Positions 25,075 to 25,197 of a stretch of 25,197 nt of DNA are shown here, piece after piece. The notes beneath the pieces are model-generated. The model was not told the DNA's origin. It saw only the letters and a list, made by a program, of their open reading frames with translations, and did no database searches. Positions within the stretch are counted from its first letter, which is position 1, and each line of letters opens with the position of its first letter. Source of the DNA: a virus. Made by a program: the position numbers and the translations under genes. The DNA is taken from IMG/VR virus record IMGVR_UViG_3300022902_000071, positions 1-25,197 of that record; one strand, 5' to 3'.

Positions 25075-25197
25075 GTAAAACGGTCAAAGTTTGACCTTTC
25101 TTGGTGGATTTAGAAGGGTCAGCTTTTACCACAAATCCTCACTATATAATTGTGTATGTGCTTGCTGATTAATTAATAAACTATTAGCTTTTGCATA
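25075..25197 (+). other. Non-coding 3' end of the window after the giant gene
   Basis: There is no gene in these 123 bases. The palindrome GGTCAAA-G-TTTGACC (25082-25096) is preceded by GTAAAAC and followed by TTTCTT, which looks like a weak, possibly bidirectional terminator closing the late operon. A TATAAT at 25145-25150 could be a -10 box for a gene beyond the window, but no good -35 box stands 16-18 bases upstream, so a promoter is only a possibility. The last 40 bases are very AT-rich. Confidence 0.4.
25082..25096 (+). terminator. Palindrome GGTCAAA-G-TTTGACC with T-rich tail
   Basis: The arms are perfect and the centre is one base, so an RNA hairpin would have about five pairs around AAGTT. 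TTTCTT follows. It begins eight bases after the giant gene stop, the expected place for a late-operon terminator. The stem is short and only moderately GC, so efficiency would be low. An operator for a dimeric protein is the alternative. Confidence 0.4.

Noticed and set aside
25122-25150. Full sigma-70-type promoter with TATAAT at 25145
   Set aside because: No TTGACA-like box stands at the right spacing and there is no TG extension, so only the -10-like hexamer is supported.

Overview
The window is a piece of a tailed double-stranded DNA phage (or prophage) with a P22-like, short-tailed (podovirus) virion programme. All convincing genes lie on the + strand, packed head to tail with short gaps or overlaps and mostly AGGAG-type ribosome binding sites. 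The DNA is AT-rich by eye. A one-domain M15 endolysin and a P22-type injection machine suggest a Gram-negative host, but nothing identifies the host species. No integrase, repressor, replication gene, tRNA or CRISPR array is visible.

Layout: (1) 1-1024 is a lysis cassette: the 3' end of a coiled-coil gene, an M15 peptidase endolysin and a 3-TM holin. (2) 1025-1624 is a structured non-coding leader followed by an HNH-AP2 endonuclease whose stop overlaps the terminase start. (3) 1617-8762 is the head module: large terminase, a small KTSC protein, P22-like portal, scaffold, P22-like coat and a repetitive beta-solenoid protein. No small terminase is seen. (4) 8858-14449 is the tail and connector module: two small proteins, a gp4-like adaptor, a gp10-like hub and two fibre-type proteins. 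(5) 14450-15980 carries two enzymes that are not structural, a radical SAM protein (TTG start) and a GNAT acetyltransferase. (6) 15983-25074 encodes three ejection-type proteins in the position of P22 gp7, gp20 and gp16. The last is a 2395-residue giant.

The most interesting object is the giant protein. In order it shows a linker rich in short L-P-x-L-D-F motifs, one ADP-ribosyltransferase-like domain and a second weak one, a GHKL-type ATPase joined to a zinc-metallopeptidase motif (HEYAH...GH), and a long C-terminal region of the kind seen in giant phage polyvalent proteins. If it enters the cell with the DNA, it would be a virion-delivered multi-effector.

A second strand of interest is non-coding. 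Two gaps, upstream of the HNH gene and of the small gene at 8858, fold into the same three-way-junction layout with shared sequence at the joints. The scaffold ribosome binding site sits in a hairpin loop. A 15-base palindrome of the form GGTCAAA-N-TTTGACC follows both the portal and the giant gene. Several of these elements are followed at once by ATTAACC or ATTAA.
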